From positions 31,158,260 through 31,222,259 of the forward strand of contig OX578283.1 in NCBI GenBank assembly GCA_951217055.1: 64,000 nt of DNA, written 5' to 3'. Made by a program: the position numbers and the translations under genes. Position 1 is the first letter of the stretch. Every line of letters starts with the position of its first letter. Origin of the DNA: Gerris lacustris (taxonomy: Eukaryota; Arthropoda; Insecta; Hemiptera; Gerridae). Shown here in pieces: positions 12,755 to 25,338 of this stretch. Below the pieces are notes generated by a model. The model did not search any database. It saw only the letters and a program-made list of their open reading frames with translations, and had not been told where the DNA came from.

Positions 12755-12981
12755 CGAACACCGATGGGCTTAAGTTGAAAGCCTCTGTAAAGTTGGACAA
12801 GTGGTTGAGACACCACTTCTCCTTCTCGCGAACTTTTTCGTCATTATCTTCAATCGCCTTGAGATGCTTTTTGGAGGTCTCCACCAAACGCTTGGCGTTG
12901 GTCACCGGATAAATTGGTTGTAGTTCTTTAAGATAGATGCCGTCTTCATTACAAAACGACTCGAAAACTTAGCACGTAAAC
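12755..12981 (-). pseudogene. Exon-like coding trace, charged helical protein, unrecognised
   Basis: On the minus strand an open frame begins just after a TAA near 12972 and carries protein-like sequence without a start codon. It runs from about FESFCNEDGIYLKELQP through TNAKRLVETSKKHLKAIED to EKWCLNHLSNFTEAF. The segment is rich in Lys/Glu and helix-forming, has higher GC than its surroundings and uses varied codons, unlike chance AT-rich frames. After about 12775 the composition falls back to AT-rich noise although the frame stays open to 12591. An AG at the left edge of the coding part (GTGCTAAG) could be a splice acceptor, but no convincing donor follows. I do not recognise the family. 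It could be one exon, a processed gene scrap or part of a transposon protein. Confidence 0.4.
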
Positions 12982-14155
12982 TAAAGTTCATTCTTTGATA
13001 CGATTATGTATTATAGTCACCAAAAGATGGTAAATACTATTTTTCAATTCGGTCACGATTATCTTGATCAGGGTCACGTTCCAGAAGTACAAACACATGA
13101 TATGAAGGAGACTGCTAACAACAATTGCTTCTTTTTATTCCCAGAACGAAAGATCTAGAAGCAAATTCCTCAGAAGCAAATTCCTTTAAGACAGGATTAG
13201 CAGTTGGAAGACCATTCTATCCAGAAGAACAAAAATTCTAAATTAAAGTTGTCATTATTTATCCTTCATGCCTACTCATCATATAATTAAACCAGAACTA
13301 AAAACAGCCTTAATTTTTTACCGTATCATTACGAAATTAATAAATAAGTACAATAAATTACAGTTAAATAGAGAGAAATAGGTTGTTTAACAACCTATAA
13401 TTAAGTGGTTTCAGACGGTAAAAATCATTTCAACCAAATTCCATTTACAAATTATGACCAAAATTGAGAGGGAACCTGTTTCCACGTTAAAGAAACAAAT
13501 ACTAAACTGTACATTTTTAATAGACATTCGAAAAATGTTCTTACGTAACAAGTAGTGATTAAAAAAAGGGATATATCAAATTGTAGGGTTCAAGCAAGGT
13601 CAATGAATTTCATCTTGTGATAAGTTTATTTTACAAATGTATCGAAGTCTTGTGAGGAGAATTAGCACCTAAAACCTATATAAGTATTAGCTGATAGAAA
13701 TTGAACGGTGAACAGTTAATAATATTGAAAAACACTTAAATAATTTAAAGCAACAAACAAAAACATTTTTACTAATAAAATAAATTTTAGTATTATCTAT
13801 TTGACTTCATGGTGTCGATAGGAAATAAGAATCAATTTTGACGAATGTTAATCAATAAATTTACTTTTTAAACTTCAATTTCACTATTTTTATTAACTAG
13901 TAATTTACTTGAAGAACATTTGCTCTAGAGTCTAGAGGAGACCATAATCAAAGAAATTTCTGCGATACACTTTTAACCCAATCAGTCATTGGAGTTTTTA
14001 CAGTCCTAGTGTTACATATATATATATTCAAAATTGCATATTGCAAGGTCCAGTAGTTGTATCTACCAGTTGTAGTTTGAACATAAAAAATATAGCCAGC
14101 CATCCTCCACTATATGCCCAACTCCAAAATGATTTATCATTCTTATATAAATAAG

Positions 14156-14158
<3 letters not shown>
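12982..14158. other. AT-rich spacer, nothing recognised
   Basis: No supported gene, RNA or repeat was found in this stretch. Confidence 0.4.

Positions 14159-14240
<82 letters not shown>
14159..14240. repeat. (AT)n microsatellite
   Basis: About 41 uninterrupted AT units. Confidence 0.97.
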
Positions 14241-14244
<4 letters not shown>

Positions 14245-15599
14245 AAGATTATAAACGGAAGTATATTAGGAGGGGAGTTTTAAGTTCAAGTTGGCAGCGT
14301 GCTACTGCATCGCTACCGGTCACTATTCTTTTTATTTTTATTTTTTTTATTTCAACCAGTTTTTTTTTAAACACTCACTTCTGTTTTTATACTAACTAAA
14401 CATTGCAATTGCTCTTGAGAAATAATGTATTTTATTAAACTATAAGAAATTAAATGAAAAAACAAAATAGATAGGTTTTTGATCGACTTGGGTCATTATT
14501 ATATTTTATTTGTATATTTAAGTACATACTAATGAAACCGTATAAGGAACCATTTTTCCTTCAAAGTGGACGGGGAAAAAATCTTATTTTTGAAACAACG
14601 GCGTACAAAAATGAAAATTGAGGACTCTAATAATAATACCATTTATTGAATATAATATTTAAATCAAGGTAAGACTGGGAGTTCCGTTATCAGTAAGTTA
14701 TAAAAAACATCGGCTCTTTAAATTGAAACTATCTGTGTACTTTAAACTGATATTATGTTTTAAAATTTAGTTCATATTATAAAAATAGTAACAGTGGGAA
14801 TGTGTCTATGCCAAAGTAACGTATTTAAATTGTGGACTACCACAATAACAATTTCAGAGTATTCTCGTACCAACCGATATTTTTCATTCTAATTTTGAAA
14901 GTTGTTTATTTTTACCGTGATATTGTGGAGCTGACTAAGTGAATGAAACTCAAAATGCAAAACTGAAAAAAAAAAAAAAAAAAAACACTGACAAAAAATG
15001 TATTATATAAAAAAACTGAAAGGGCTATCTAATGAAGTTAAATTGAGGCCGTATAGGACATAAAGTCTTTAAGATACCTAGATTCTCTTAGATTACTTCT
15101 GAGATCTTTTTAGGTTCGTTCTTCTATTAATAAAAAATAACTCGAAAGATAGCTTTGATGACCGTCAAATCCGTGTCTGGTGACAAATATATGTCGTTAG
15201 ATGTAATGAAAATCAATACATCATATATTTTAAAGGGACCGAAAAAGGTTGTAAAATTAATTCTTGTCACATCGTCCAAAATGTTTGGAATTATATTTAA
15301 GGTGCTGAAAATATAAAATTTCTAGTACAAGAATTATCCTTTGTCAGTTATGATTGACAAAATTATTCGTATTTACGCTTCATTAGTTGTGTGGTATAAT
15401 CATTCAATGCTCAAAATTAATAAGTGGAAAAAAATTATGGAAATTTTATAAATCGCTATTTTATTCCGGGAAGAAATTACATATTTTAAATTCTAGTTAT
15501 AGCATTAGGAACGAAAGGCTTAACAAAAATTGACAAATTTGAAGTGGTTAAATAAAGATTTGTTAAAATCCTTCTTCTTTTTTTTCAAAATAGAAAGGA
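14241..15599. other. AT-rich spacer, nothing recognised
   Basis: It holds a 20-A run near 14967-14985 but no identified gene or shared repeat. Confidence 0.4.
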
Positions 15600-16330
15600 T
15601 GGAAGTCTTTGAAACCGGAAGAAAGGAACTTATCCATCATCCCTTGTACTAGGAAGTTGCAACAGTTGCTACCGTCAAGGGGGTTGGAGGAATTCAAGCC
15701 TACGGAATATTAAATAGGATTGCACTAGCGGTAAAAACGTTATTAGTACGGTGTCTATTTTCGAAAGAAAAGGACCTTATAGTACCTGAAGAAAAGAGAG
15801 GATAATCTGTCACCAAGATGCACTCGAGTATGCAAAGTGCGTTCCATCTTCAACAGCTATAATGGTTAGGGGATGCTCCACCTTTGGACCATCTTGGGAA
15901 CCTCCGCAGTGAACTCTTCTGCACACAACCCTTTTTTCATTAATAACCAAAAAATAAATCCGATCACTATTCTCGAGGGATCTGTTATACCCTCGAGGTA
16001 TTTTAACCCCTTTCTTTGTCCTTGTGTACCTTCGGTCCCATTATGTCACAGCCGAGAATAAGGCCGGTCCAAACAAAACCGCATTAGCGGCGGTGACAAC
16101 ACCTTTGTATCGACAGGCGACATCAGTCCCTTCTAATCAATACTAGGGCTCCTATCGGGTCTGAGGGATGTAGGTCGGAGTGACAAAGACAACCCCGTAA
16201 AGAGGACCCTCTCACCCCCTAAATATTGATGCTCTTTTTATGTTTGGGTACTATGAACCTGTATAAACTTATCAACCCTAATGATGTCTGTCGAAGAATC
16301 AAAAACGAAGAGATGAAGATACAAAAGAAG
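15600..16330 (+). pseudogene. Probable Tc1/mariner-type transposase relic
   Basis: The plus-strand frames contain, in the order expected for a mariner/Tc1 DDE transposase, several broken blocks. One is CLFSKEKDLIV near 15755-15785, resembling the family's F-S-D-E-K block with the catalytic Asp replaced. Then come IMVRG near 15861-15875 (compare SVMVWG), FFINNQKIN near 15930-15956, ILEGSVIPS near 15970-16000, and an SPPKY...FYVWV block near 16213-16250 (compare SPDLNPLDY..WG). They fall in different frames with intervening stops, so the gene is dead. No terminal inverted repeats were found. Each block alone is weak; their order and spacing are what support the call. Confidence 0.4.
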
Positions 16331-18139
16331 TTGTGAAAACTTTCTTTATTTTGCAAAGGGGTTTATCTTCCTTCTGAAAAAGATATTCATCTTGTATGTC
16401 CTAGTGCTAACAAAACTATACCTTAATCTAAAAAAGGATTCCAACTTAAAATCACGATAAATCAAAAATGTGAATGAATGAAGATTTACTAAATAAAAAA
16501 GGTAGGACATATTTTTTTATAAGGTTCTCTACGAAAAGGTTAAATTTTCTATTCTAGAAAAACTGTCACAATAAGAAAAAATAAAGAAATTGCGTCAAAT
16601 CAAGAAGAGTAGTTTTTTTTTTTTTTAAAAATGGGTCTTCAATAATTAAATCATAAGCTAAGAAAATACCTATAAATACTAATTAATAAATTTAACGATT
16701 GATTGGATGATTATAATTTGAATTAAACGACAGGCAAAAAGTAGTTTTCGATGGATTAATTCGCTTTAAGATACACTAAATTTAAAAATAACGTTCCAGC
16801 GATATTATTAAATACATAATACAATATCAATGAAATCATAAAAATCGTTTTCCCGAAAATAAAATCTAGTTACTGTGGAAATAGCCCAAGGTAGAAAAGA
16901 ATATGGACCATCAAAATTAAAGAATAATATAGTTTTTCCCGGAACGATTTTATAATTTAGGAATTACAGCGGACATTAATTTTCTATTAAAATAGCAATA
17001 ACGCAGAAGCTTCAGCCGTCACTAAATAAATCTTGGCGGAGTTTTTTCTATCACGCAGTTGTTTCGAGAAAATATTTTAATTTAAAAATACCACCAATCT
17101 TTCGCGATATTAATATTTAACAGTAATAGATATGATTCGACATTTTCGTTTTATATGGTCGAATTTGAAAGATAAAGAAGGTCTGTAATCGAATGAAATT
17201 ATTTGCAACGCTGCAGCTTGCTAATTTATTAGTTAGTATTTACATGTTGTTAATTACTTCCTGGTAGATTCAGTTTAAACTGACATTTTGATTTTTGTGC
17301 GTGTATATTAATATTAATTTTTAAAGGAGTTGTCTTTATTCAAACACTATTTCGAAGAGATATTTGAGTTAGTTAATTTGTTTTCTAATTTTCGCTTGTA
17401 ACTCAGTCTGTGTGCGAGACTAGACGAAAGGCTTCGGAACAAACAAGACTCGGAATATCTCCTTAATAGAGACGTCTCTTTCCAATTAAACCCGTATTAA
17501 TAAAACTTGACTAGATAGGAGACTAGAGTGAACTCATTTTCTTGGCCTGACTATTTAGTCTTACGTCATAAAGCGTGTGTCTCTTCCAAAACTACCTTGT
17601 CTTCTAAGAAACACTCACACATATTTATTCCAATTACATTTCTTCGCTTGGCTAAATACCGACGTCAAGTTATAACTAATTAATTTGGATTAAATAATGG
17701 GGAAGGAGGAGAAGAGAGTTTACTGACTTCAAAGCAGTCGATTAGCTTGCTTCTCGAAACTTATCAAGCGCACTAATATACTAGTTCAGAAAAAAATTGT
17801 CTCTTCACATTTTATCACCCTTTTGTCACTTTTATGAATATTTATTTTTATATTTTTAACATGTCTTTTAGCTATTCTGGATTATGACAAAATACATTTA
17901 AACATAAGTAAAATAACAACGGATTTTACAAACACTAATTATATTTAACAAAAACCCACAGGGATAAACATCATTATTTTCCACTAACTGAGACCACTTA
18001 GATAACTTTCTTACACAAAACTCTGTGTAAGATTTACCTCATTTTACAGCATCTATGAAAGCTTATTTTAAACATTTGATTACCCTAGGAAAGAGACACT
18101 AATATGCTTCCATTTTATATTTAAAAGTACAATCGTCAC
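16331..18139. other. AT-rich spacer, nothing recognised
   Basis: No gene, RNA or shared repeat is supported here. Confidence 0.4.
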
Positions 18140-18470
18140 AATTTATAATGGTCCAATAATCTGTGTGGCACATAGCTTCGAACTATATTTTATACTATCT
18201 TTTGAGATTCGGATACATTTTAATTCCCAGAGGGGCCATATTTATTTTTATGCAGTATAACATTTGCACATACGGTCGAAATTAATGTAGGTCTATCTAT
18301 GGGCTCGATGAACCATGCAATTTTTTTCAGACAGACAAGACATGAGACCAATAATGTTCTCTAAGGTCTGAAACAAATTTATGTCTAGGATGTACGAATT
18401 CGAAAACATGAAAAATTCCCTTCTTTAAAACAATTCCGTAACCTTCGATAAGCTCTGAATCCAAAAAAAA
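18140..18470 (+). repeat. Dispersed repeat family A, copy 2
   Basis: It opens with AATCTGTGTGGCACATAGCTT at about 18158, carries GGTCGAAATTAATGTAGG in the middle, a CAGACAGACAAGACATG block at about 18331 and ends with AACCTTCGATAAGCTC at about 18440. This is the same block order as the 53.1-kb copy but about 180 bp shorter. It is non-coding. Confidence 0.7.
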
Positions 18471-20073
18471 ATTAAAATCGTTTTATGTAAAACACACATT
18501 ATAATGAAATATGATAATAATAAAATGTCCTTAATAAAATAAGGATTAAGTCTCAAGGTACGTAAGCATACATTGCATTTTAGAAGCGAATGATAATTTC
18601 AAAAAAAATTATAATAATCAACCACACGAAGAAAGGTACCTACAAGCTTCAGCGTTTGGTTACAAAAACATCAACAAACCTAAATGCAAAAAGCTACCAG
18701 TAAATAAGCCTTATAAGAAACCTAGATTAATTTCATATTCCTCTATCCCCATAATTATGTCAAAGTTTGACGACTAGTTGAATAAAGTTCCCGGTGAATC
18801 TTCACAAAAAATATATGATAAGCATATGAAATAAAAAAAAAAAAATAATAATAATAATAACCACGACACCCTTCACTTCAATGTCATCGACTATGATTTT
18901 TCCATATTGACATATCAATACCCTTTCATATACCGAATACTTCATATGCATATTCAGGGTTTACCGACACCGCAGGGGGGAAAAATAGGAATAAAAACAT
19001 AAACAGGCTAATATAACAATGGCTTTTTAACAGATATGGATTTCCTTATAATGTTGGTAACAATGCATTTTTTTCCTTATTAGGTTGATATAGCCTTGCT
19101 ATTAGGATATAGAGAAGACGACTGCGTTAAGACGGTGTGTAAATTATATAGGAAATGTGATATTTTATTTTTTACAAAAAGGGTTCACGGATCATTCATG
19201 CGGTTAAAAGAAGTCTTGTTCGATTTCCATCTAAAAGGGTGTTACGCAAGGAATCCTTTAAGGACCTTTCATTCTTTAAACAAATTTTAGACCATATACA
19301 ATGCATAATATTTAGTTTTATAATATTTATTTCCAAGGTAACTCATATTCCACAAGAAATGCATTTTTTCAACCAAGAGACGAACTTCACCTGAAGTTTT
19401 TTGTTATATTAACCATAGTACAATTATTACTCACATTTTCGTTCCAATGATTTTTCATTGATCTCGATTTCGTAGGTGTGTATAGAATGCTTCATAAAGT
19501 AACTTTTTTGTCTCTCTTAACTTGTATCTAGCACTTTTAACGAGTATTAAGCATTTAAAATTTAAGTCGGAAAACATAGGTAACAAAAGTTGCTGCCTTT
19601 ATGTTTCATATAACATTTAGAGTTTATATAACATAGAAAAAATGTATTTGCTCAATTGCGTGTTGTTTTTCTTCTTAAATCTACTATTACTTACTTAATA
19701 TCTCAACTTATAAAGTCAGCTTAGTTAAAAGCATTTTAAAGTAAACCTAAAGCCGGGAACTTAACAGAATTAACATAAAAAATAATTAATTATTCATTTG
19801 CAATTAACTTAGTGAATTTGTCTACTAAACTAGTTTATAGAAAATTGCACCGGGTGTGCAATGTATAACAATTTAAATCACATATTTATTTTGTTAAATA
19901 AATATAATTTTCCTCAGAGTAAGTCCTAATAAACAGGATGTGTAATTAAAAAAAAGTGTGTTTTAAAATATACAATAAATTCTATAAAACCTTATGTTTT
20001 TATTCTTACGTATCTAATTACAACTTATTATACTTCTCTTTTCTCTCTATTTGGTGTTATTAAATGTATACAC

Positions 20074-20077
<4 letters not shown>
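18471..20077. other. AT-rich spacer, nothing recognised
   Basis: It includes a short (AAT)n run near 18845-18860. No gene or shared element was recognised. Confidence 0.4.

Positions 20078-20136
<59 letters not shown>
20078..20136. repeat. (AT)n microsatellite
   Basis: About 29 AT units preceded by a short ACAC stretch. Confidence 0.97.
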
Positions 20137-20138
<2 letters not shown>

Positions 20139-20814
20139 CCACTTCATTCCATTCCGTGAGTAGAGTTAGTTGAAAATGTCACAGTATATTAAGAGTGTTT
20201 CAATGATTCAACTTAGTAAGAGAAAAAAAGAGATCTGTCCAATAAATTGAAAAGAAACGCGATAAGCAAAGAAAAAAAAAAAATTCAACTGAAACGAAAT
20301 TCCGTCGGAATGTGTAAAAGGTCAGTTGCGTCTTAGTTTCTTAAAGTCTGAGATGTTTGCGTGTTTTCGATGAATTTAAACTTAAATCCAGTTTCCCATT
20401 TCACGTCTACGTTCTTTTCCCTACGTTTGAGCCAGTGACTAATAAGCTATCATCTGCAGAATATATAAATTTATAAAAGAAAATTTATTTCCAAGAATTT
20501 TCGATTCGCAAGAGGATACTAAGGCTAATACCAAAGAAAGCAGAGAAGTAATAAATTTAATATTTTATGTTCATATAGCATAGAGATTCTAAAGTTTATA
20601 AGATATAAGAAAGTGATTCAAATGCAGGAACAAAACGGTCAGTCCAATCAAAATCAAATAAAATGAACTCACTCTTAATCAAAGAAGGTGGTTTAATTTA
20701 AAGTTTTAGGGTGAGTGCAGTAAAGTAAAATGATACAATAAGTCTACAGTCTGTGAAATATGATTTTTAGTGCGTTCACAGCGCGGGATAATAAAATAAA
20801 TCGGTCCGAGACAA

Positions 20815-21355
20815 TTCAGACAAACTCTCTCATATACGAGTTCATAATCACTTAGCCCAATATTTTCCATTTATTAGTTTTCGTAGGAGCATTTAATTAT
20901 TATTGAACATTAAATCAAAATTTATCATAAAAATAACAATTTATTAGAAAACTTCTCCTCAGCAGGGAATTGAACCAGACCTCTCTCTAAAGCTATTTTT
21001 TCAGGAACTAGATTTTTCCAGGACAAACGGCTTATATCGTTAGATTTTTTTTTAAATGGACTACATTTTATAATTTTTTAATCAAAATCATCGGAACCGT
21101 CATTAAGAATATTTTTTTCACGTTTTTTAAGAGTTTTTTGGGGGAAGCACCCCCAAATATTGAGCTAAAATTCATTCATTCTAAATATGTATGCCAAATT
21201 TCGTCAAAATCGGCCCAGTAGTTTAGGTTCCACGCGTCTGCACAGACGACAAACCGACATTTTTTGAATTCAGGGGACCTCAAACGTGTAAATCCATCAA
21301 AGTAGAATTTTCGGGCCATCACAATACTTTCTCTTGATATGAGAAAGTAAAAATG
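20815..21355 (+). repeat. Dispersed repeat family B, copy 2
   Basis: This is the fullest copy. It contains, in order: TCTCATATACGAG at 20829, AGCCCAATATTTTCCATTTA, GCATTTAATTATTATTGAA, ATTTATCATAAAAATAAC, AGGGAATTGAACCAGACC, AAATCGGCCCAGTAGTTTAG, CCACGCGTCTGCACAGACGA, AATCCATCAAAG, and GCCATCACAATACTTTCTC ending in GATATGAGAAAGT at about 21346. The two ends are loosely inverted (TCTCATATAC against ATATGAGA). The minus strand of 20966-20976 reads GGTTCAATTCC, a near-perfect Pol III B box, but no well-placed A box was found. It is non-coding. Confidence 0.75.
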
Positions 21356-21374
21356 AAGTGGGGAGCCAACGAAA

Positions 21375-21398
21375 GATCAGGATTTTAAAATCCTGATC
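21375..21398. repeat. Perfect 24-bp palindrome
   Basis: The sequence GATCAGGATTTT is followed directly by its exact reverse complement. It lies about 25 bp past the right end of family B copy 2 and may be part of that insertion or a target-site feature. It would form a loop-poor hairpin. Confidence 0.9.
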
Positions 21399-21581
21399 TC
21401 CCATTGACTCCTTATCCAATTTTTTCGATTTTCTCGCGCAGTTTAACGCAATGAAACTCCATTTAGCACAGACTGTGCATCGACAAGTCATAATTAAGTA
21501 AGTTATGAGTTGAGATATAATCACTACGATAACATTCTAAAGCCTTCAATTAAACAATGAATTCACTACCAAACCAATAAT

Positions 21582-21685
<104 letters not shown>

Positions 21686-22100
21686 GGTTTGGGCCGATTT
21701 ATCAGCAGGTTCAAACAAACATTCAAACACATAAATATCTTTATATATGTATATATATATATTGTTATATTATATAAATATAAAACAACAAAAATTGAAT
21801 TCTACTTAAGAGAATAATAAATTGAATTAAAAAGAATGATTATGCATTTAACAAAGAATAAACGTAAAAAAAAATATAAAAAACGAATAAAGTTATAATA
21901 CTGTTTTATTATTATTGGACAAGTTATTTTGCATAAAAATAAAAGTTTTTATTTTGTTTATTTCTACGCATAATTTAAAAATTTTAATTTGACTAACAAG
22001 GGATGAGGTTGAAAAGTCGTCAAACGTCTCGTACACGCTCATTACACAGCACTATTACCTTCCGTTTATTATTTTATTGGTATATTACTTATTATTTGTC

Positions 22101-22102
22101 TA

Positions 22103-22165
<63 letters not shown>

Positions 22166-22195
22166 TATATATAATTATATATAATTATATATATA

Positions 22196-22284
<89 letters not shown>
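22101..22284. repeat. Long interrupted (AT)n microsatellite
   Basis: AT units extend for about 180 bp with a few AATTAT interruptions at 22165-22200. Open frames through it are artefacts. Confidence 0.97.
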
Positions 22285-22286
<2 letters not shown>

Positions 22287-24054
22287 ATTTTAAATATAAT
22301 TAGCAGCCGCCATATTAAGTTGACTGCTACTTCCTAAATTAAAAAAGAAAACTTGTAGTAGAATGTTTATCTTAATGTATTTATAACTAAGTATTTTAAA
22401 TAATCAAAACTGCCTATTAATACAACAATTAATTGATCAGTATTTTATTTACCTCAATCAAATGCAACAGAATGAAAGATAAACAATAATAATCCAGGAG
22501 ATAGCGAGTAATAAAAAGTCATCAAGCTAGAATTTTTTATGATCAAGTTAATCATAGTGCCTTTTAAGAATATGTGGTCGGCTAAGTTCTTGTGCGAGAC
22601 ATAGCTTAGGGTGTTAGTTAGTCCCTTGATAGGTTAGATACTCACGCATCATATCATTTAAGGCGCACTATAAGACAAACTTCATATAACACTAAATTCT
22701 AGCTTGATTTTAGTCAGACACTTTGCTTCACGTTATTTCCTAGAATATAACGACTTGCAGAACATAATAGATTGTTTAGTAAAATTTTCAAAATTGATTG
22801 AAAATTGTTTTGTTCGCATGTTTTCAAACTTTGTAAACCAGTTCTATTCATTTAAAGTTTAATTGTATGTATTTGTCTTGATTTTTATCTTTAAAAAAAA
22901 CAACTATTAGATAGATGAGATCAAACATTAACATCCGCTTTGATTGAGTTCAATAAGATTAGTTTTGCCGCGTGTCTAAATCATCCCTTAATCCCTTAAT
23001 CCTATAATCTTTATCTTCTCGATCCTCATTCATTCTCTAAATCACATATGTGCTTCTAGGCGTATTTCTATCAGTTAAATAAGTGATCCATTTTAATAAG
23101 TGATCAAATTTTTCAAAATTATTAATAAAATATTAAATATTACCTCCTGGCTGTGAAAAGCTTCTAAATACTAAGGTTTTCATTTATTTATCAAAGAGTT
23201 ATAACAATGCTATTTAAAAGGGTTACCAATTATATATTTATATCAGTAAGTACGCGATGTATGTACTCGATGCACTTTGCCAAGTTATTTACTAAGAGTA
23301 TTAAGTATATTTATTGGCCAGTACCGGGAGAGTGATAAAAATTAACTATGAGAGAGGACGAGAAATACTGAGATGTCTTTCAATCTTACTACTCATAAAC
23401 ACTTACAGAAAGTTACATTTCTTATAAATGGACTATGGAATTTACCCCCCCCCCCCCCTCCGGTAAGAACTTAGGGTCAGGTTTTCTTCAACCCTCCCAC
23501 AGAAAGGCGTCTATGATGCTTTGTCCTACGAGGTATAAAGGTACTGATAATAACAGTACTTTTAATTACCTAAATAGACTAAAATTATAATATTAACTTT
23601 CATATATTATAGAATTGAATTCTAAAAGTATGTATGTCAATTAACCTATGTGTTTCACATAGGAACTACGCACTAGTTTTTATGTAATATAATTTAAAAA
23701 AAAAAAAAAAAAAATAGACCCTAATTATTCCCTTATGACGAGAAAAAGGTGTTTTTTTGGTGTTTTTATTTAATTTAATTTTATTTTATTGATTTAAGTT
23801 ACTTGGTAACCTCATTTTTTACGTGAGTCAATCGCCAAAGAGAGTACATCTGCCTACATCTTATATAATCGCCTGTCCATAGTCTAGTTCCTTAAATAGT
23901 CGGTACTTCCTTAATGGGTAGTTTTAAATACATTTATTAAAAAACTCAAATTTACTACCAAATTTGTACTCGTAAGTTTGAACTTTCGGACCCATAGCTA
24001 CCTTAATAAACATTAAAAAGTATATTCTTTTAATTTATATATATAAATATATAT
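22285..24054. other. AT-rich spacer with homopolymer runs
   Basis: It contains a 14-C run at 23445-23458, unusual in such AT-rich DNA, and an A run near 23696-23714. No gene or shared repeat was recognised. Confidence 0.4.
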
Positions 24055-24319
24055 AGGGTGGGCAAAAAAACCGCACTTTTTTGAGCACTTATGCTCGGCT
24101 TCTGTAATAAATAGAGATATGGGGTTTGCGGGGTCCGAAAACTACATTCTTCTACTTTAAATTTCATATATATAACTTAACAAACTATTAGGCGAAAGAC
24201 ATGCAATAACGGTTTGAATTAGGATCTTAAAAAAAGTCGTTGTCCAAGTAGTACTCGTTGTCTGGTATTATATTTTTGATAGAATAAATAACCATTTGGT
24301 GTAGTGGGGGTTGTTTGTA

Positions 24320-24460
24320 GCTAAGTCGGAGGAGTCACTCAGTGTTATAACAAATATTGAAGATGTGTTAAGCACGATGTTGCCTGAAAGTGAAGATCAA
24401 ATACCTAAAAACAATTCAATACTTTCAAGAGAATTGCCCACACTTGTAATAAATTTATAA
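24320..24460 (+). pseudogene. Exon-like open segment, unrecognised
   Basis: Just after GGTTGTTTGTAG, a plausible splice acceptor, an open frame of 46 codons runs to TAA at 24458. It reads AKSEESLSVITNIEDVLSTM at the start and ends SRELPTLVINL, with acidic, protein-like composition unlike chance AT frames. AATAAA-like signals follow (AAAATAAAATTC at 24459). It could be a terminal exon of a host gene or the C-terminal piece of a transposon gene. No family is recognised and no upstream exon was found. Confidence 0.3.
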
Positions 24461-24818
24461 AATAAAATTCTAGAATATGAAACAAACAATGAAATAAAAT
24501 CCTATAATATAATTAATAAAAAATAAATAAACAACCTAAAAACCCCCATTTTTACCTTTTTACCTAATAATTAGTGTTAAATTTACATAATACCTAATTA
24601 AATTAGACACGATGGATAATTTAGTTATTACAATAGTTTTCTTTTTTTATAATAAATGTGTGTGTTGATTTTATACGTAAAAAAACTTAGGAGATAAAGT
24701 AATGAAATAAAAGAAAAAAAAAAAAAACTCTTTGTTATACTTGGGAAGTTTTCGGAAATTGTTACAAACAATATATCTTGATTTTTTTTTCCAAAAAAAA
24801 ATTTCTATAAAAAACTAA

Positions 24819-24841
24819 AAAAAAAAAAAAAAAAAAAAAAA
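24819..24841. repeat. A-run
   Basis: About 23 consecutive A after AAAAAACT. A shorter A run precedes it near 24715-24726. No source retroposon was identified. Confidence 0.8.
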
Positions 24842-24877
24842 TCCTACATAAACATAATTGATGACTAAGAAAAGACC

Positions 24878-24915
24878 CCAAACATACACACATATATGTA
24901 TATGTGTGTGTTTGG
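24878..24915. repeat. Imperfect CA/TG palindrome
   Basis: CCAAACATACACACATAT is followed by a near reverse complement ending GTGTGTGTTTGG, giving a 38-bp hairpin-forming sequence. It is probably a microsatellite-derived cruciform. Confidence 0.7.
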
Positions 24916-25259
24916 ACATTCTTTGGAGATTATATTACTTGCCAAAAATAAAAAACTAACAAAAAATCCCTTAATTAATATATATGAATTAAATAAAGTA
25001 AGAATTAATTATGATTGTTAAAAGTGTTTGGTATCGCTAAGATGCATCTTGGTTGTAACTGTGCTTTGGCATTAGTGAAAAACCAACAACGTTTAATTTA
25101 TATTGTGAAAAGACGAACAACTATATCTAAAAAAGATCCCAATTGGAACATTTAAAGTGTTTCAAAACATTAATCATGTCCCGGAATCACATAAATTATT
25201 TAATTAAAAATTATTACCACTTGTCTAATTAATTAATGAGATCATGTTAATTTATGTAC

Positions 25260-25260
<1 letters not shown>

Positions 25261-25333
<73 letters not shown>
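25261..25333. repeat. (AT)n microsatellite
   Basis: About 36 uninterrupted AT units. Confidence 0.97.

Positions 25334-25338
<5 letters not shown>

Noticed and set aside
22003..22287. 94-codon plus-strand frame
   Set aside because: Two thirds is Ile-Tyr from an (AT)n array; the short unique N-terminal part has no support.
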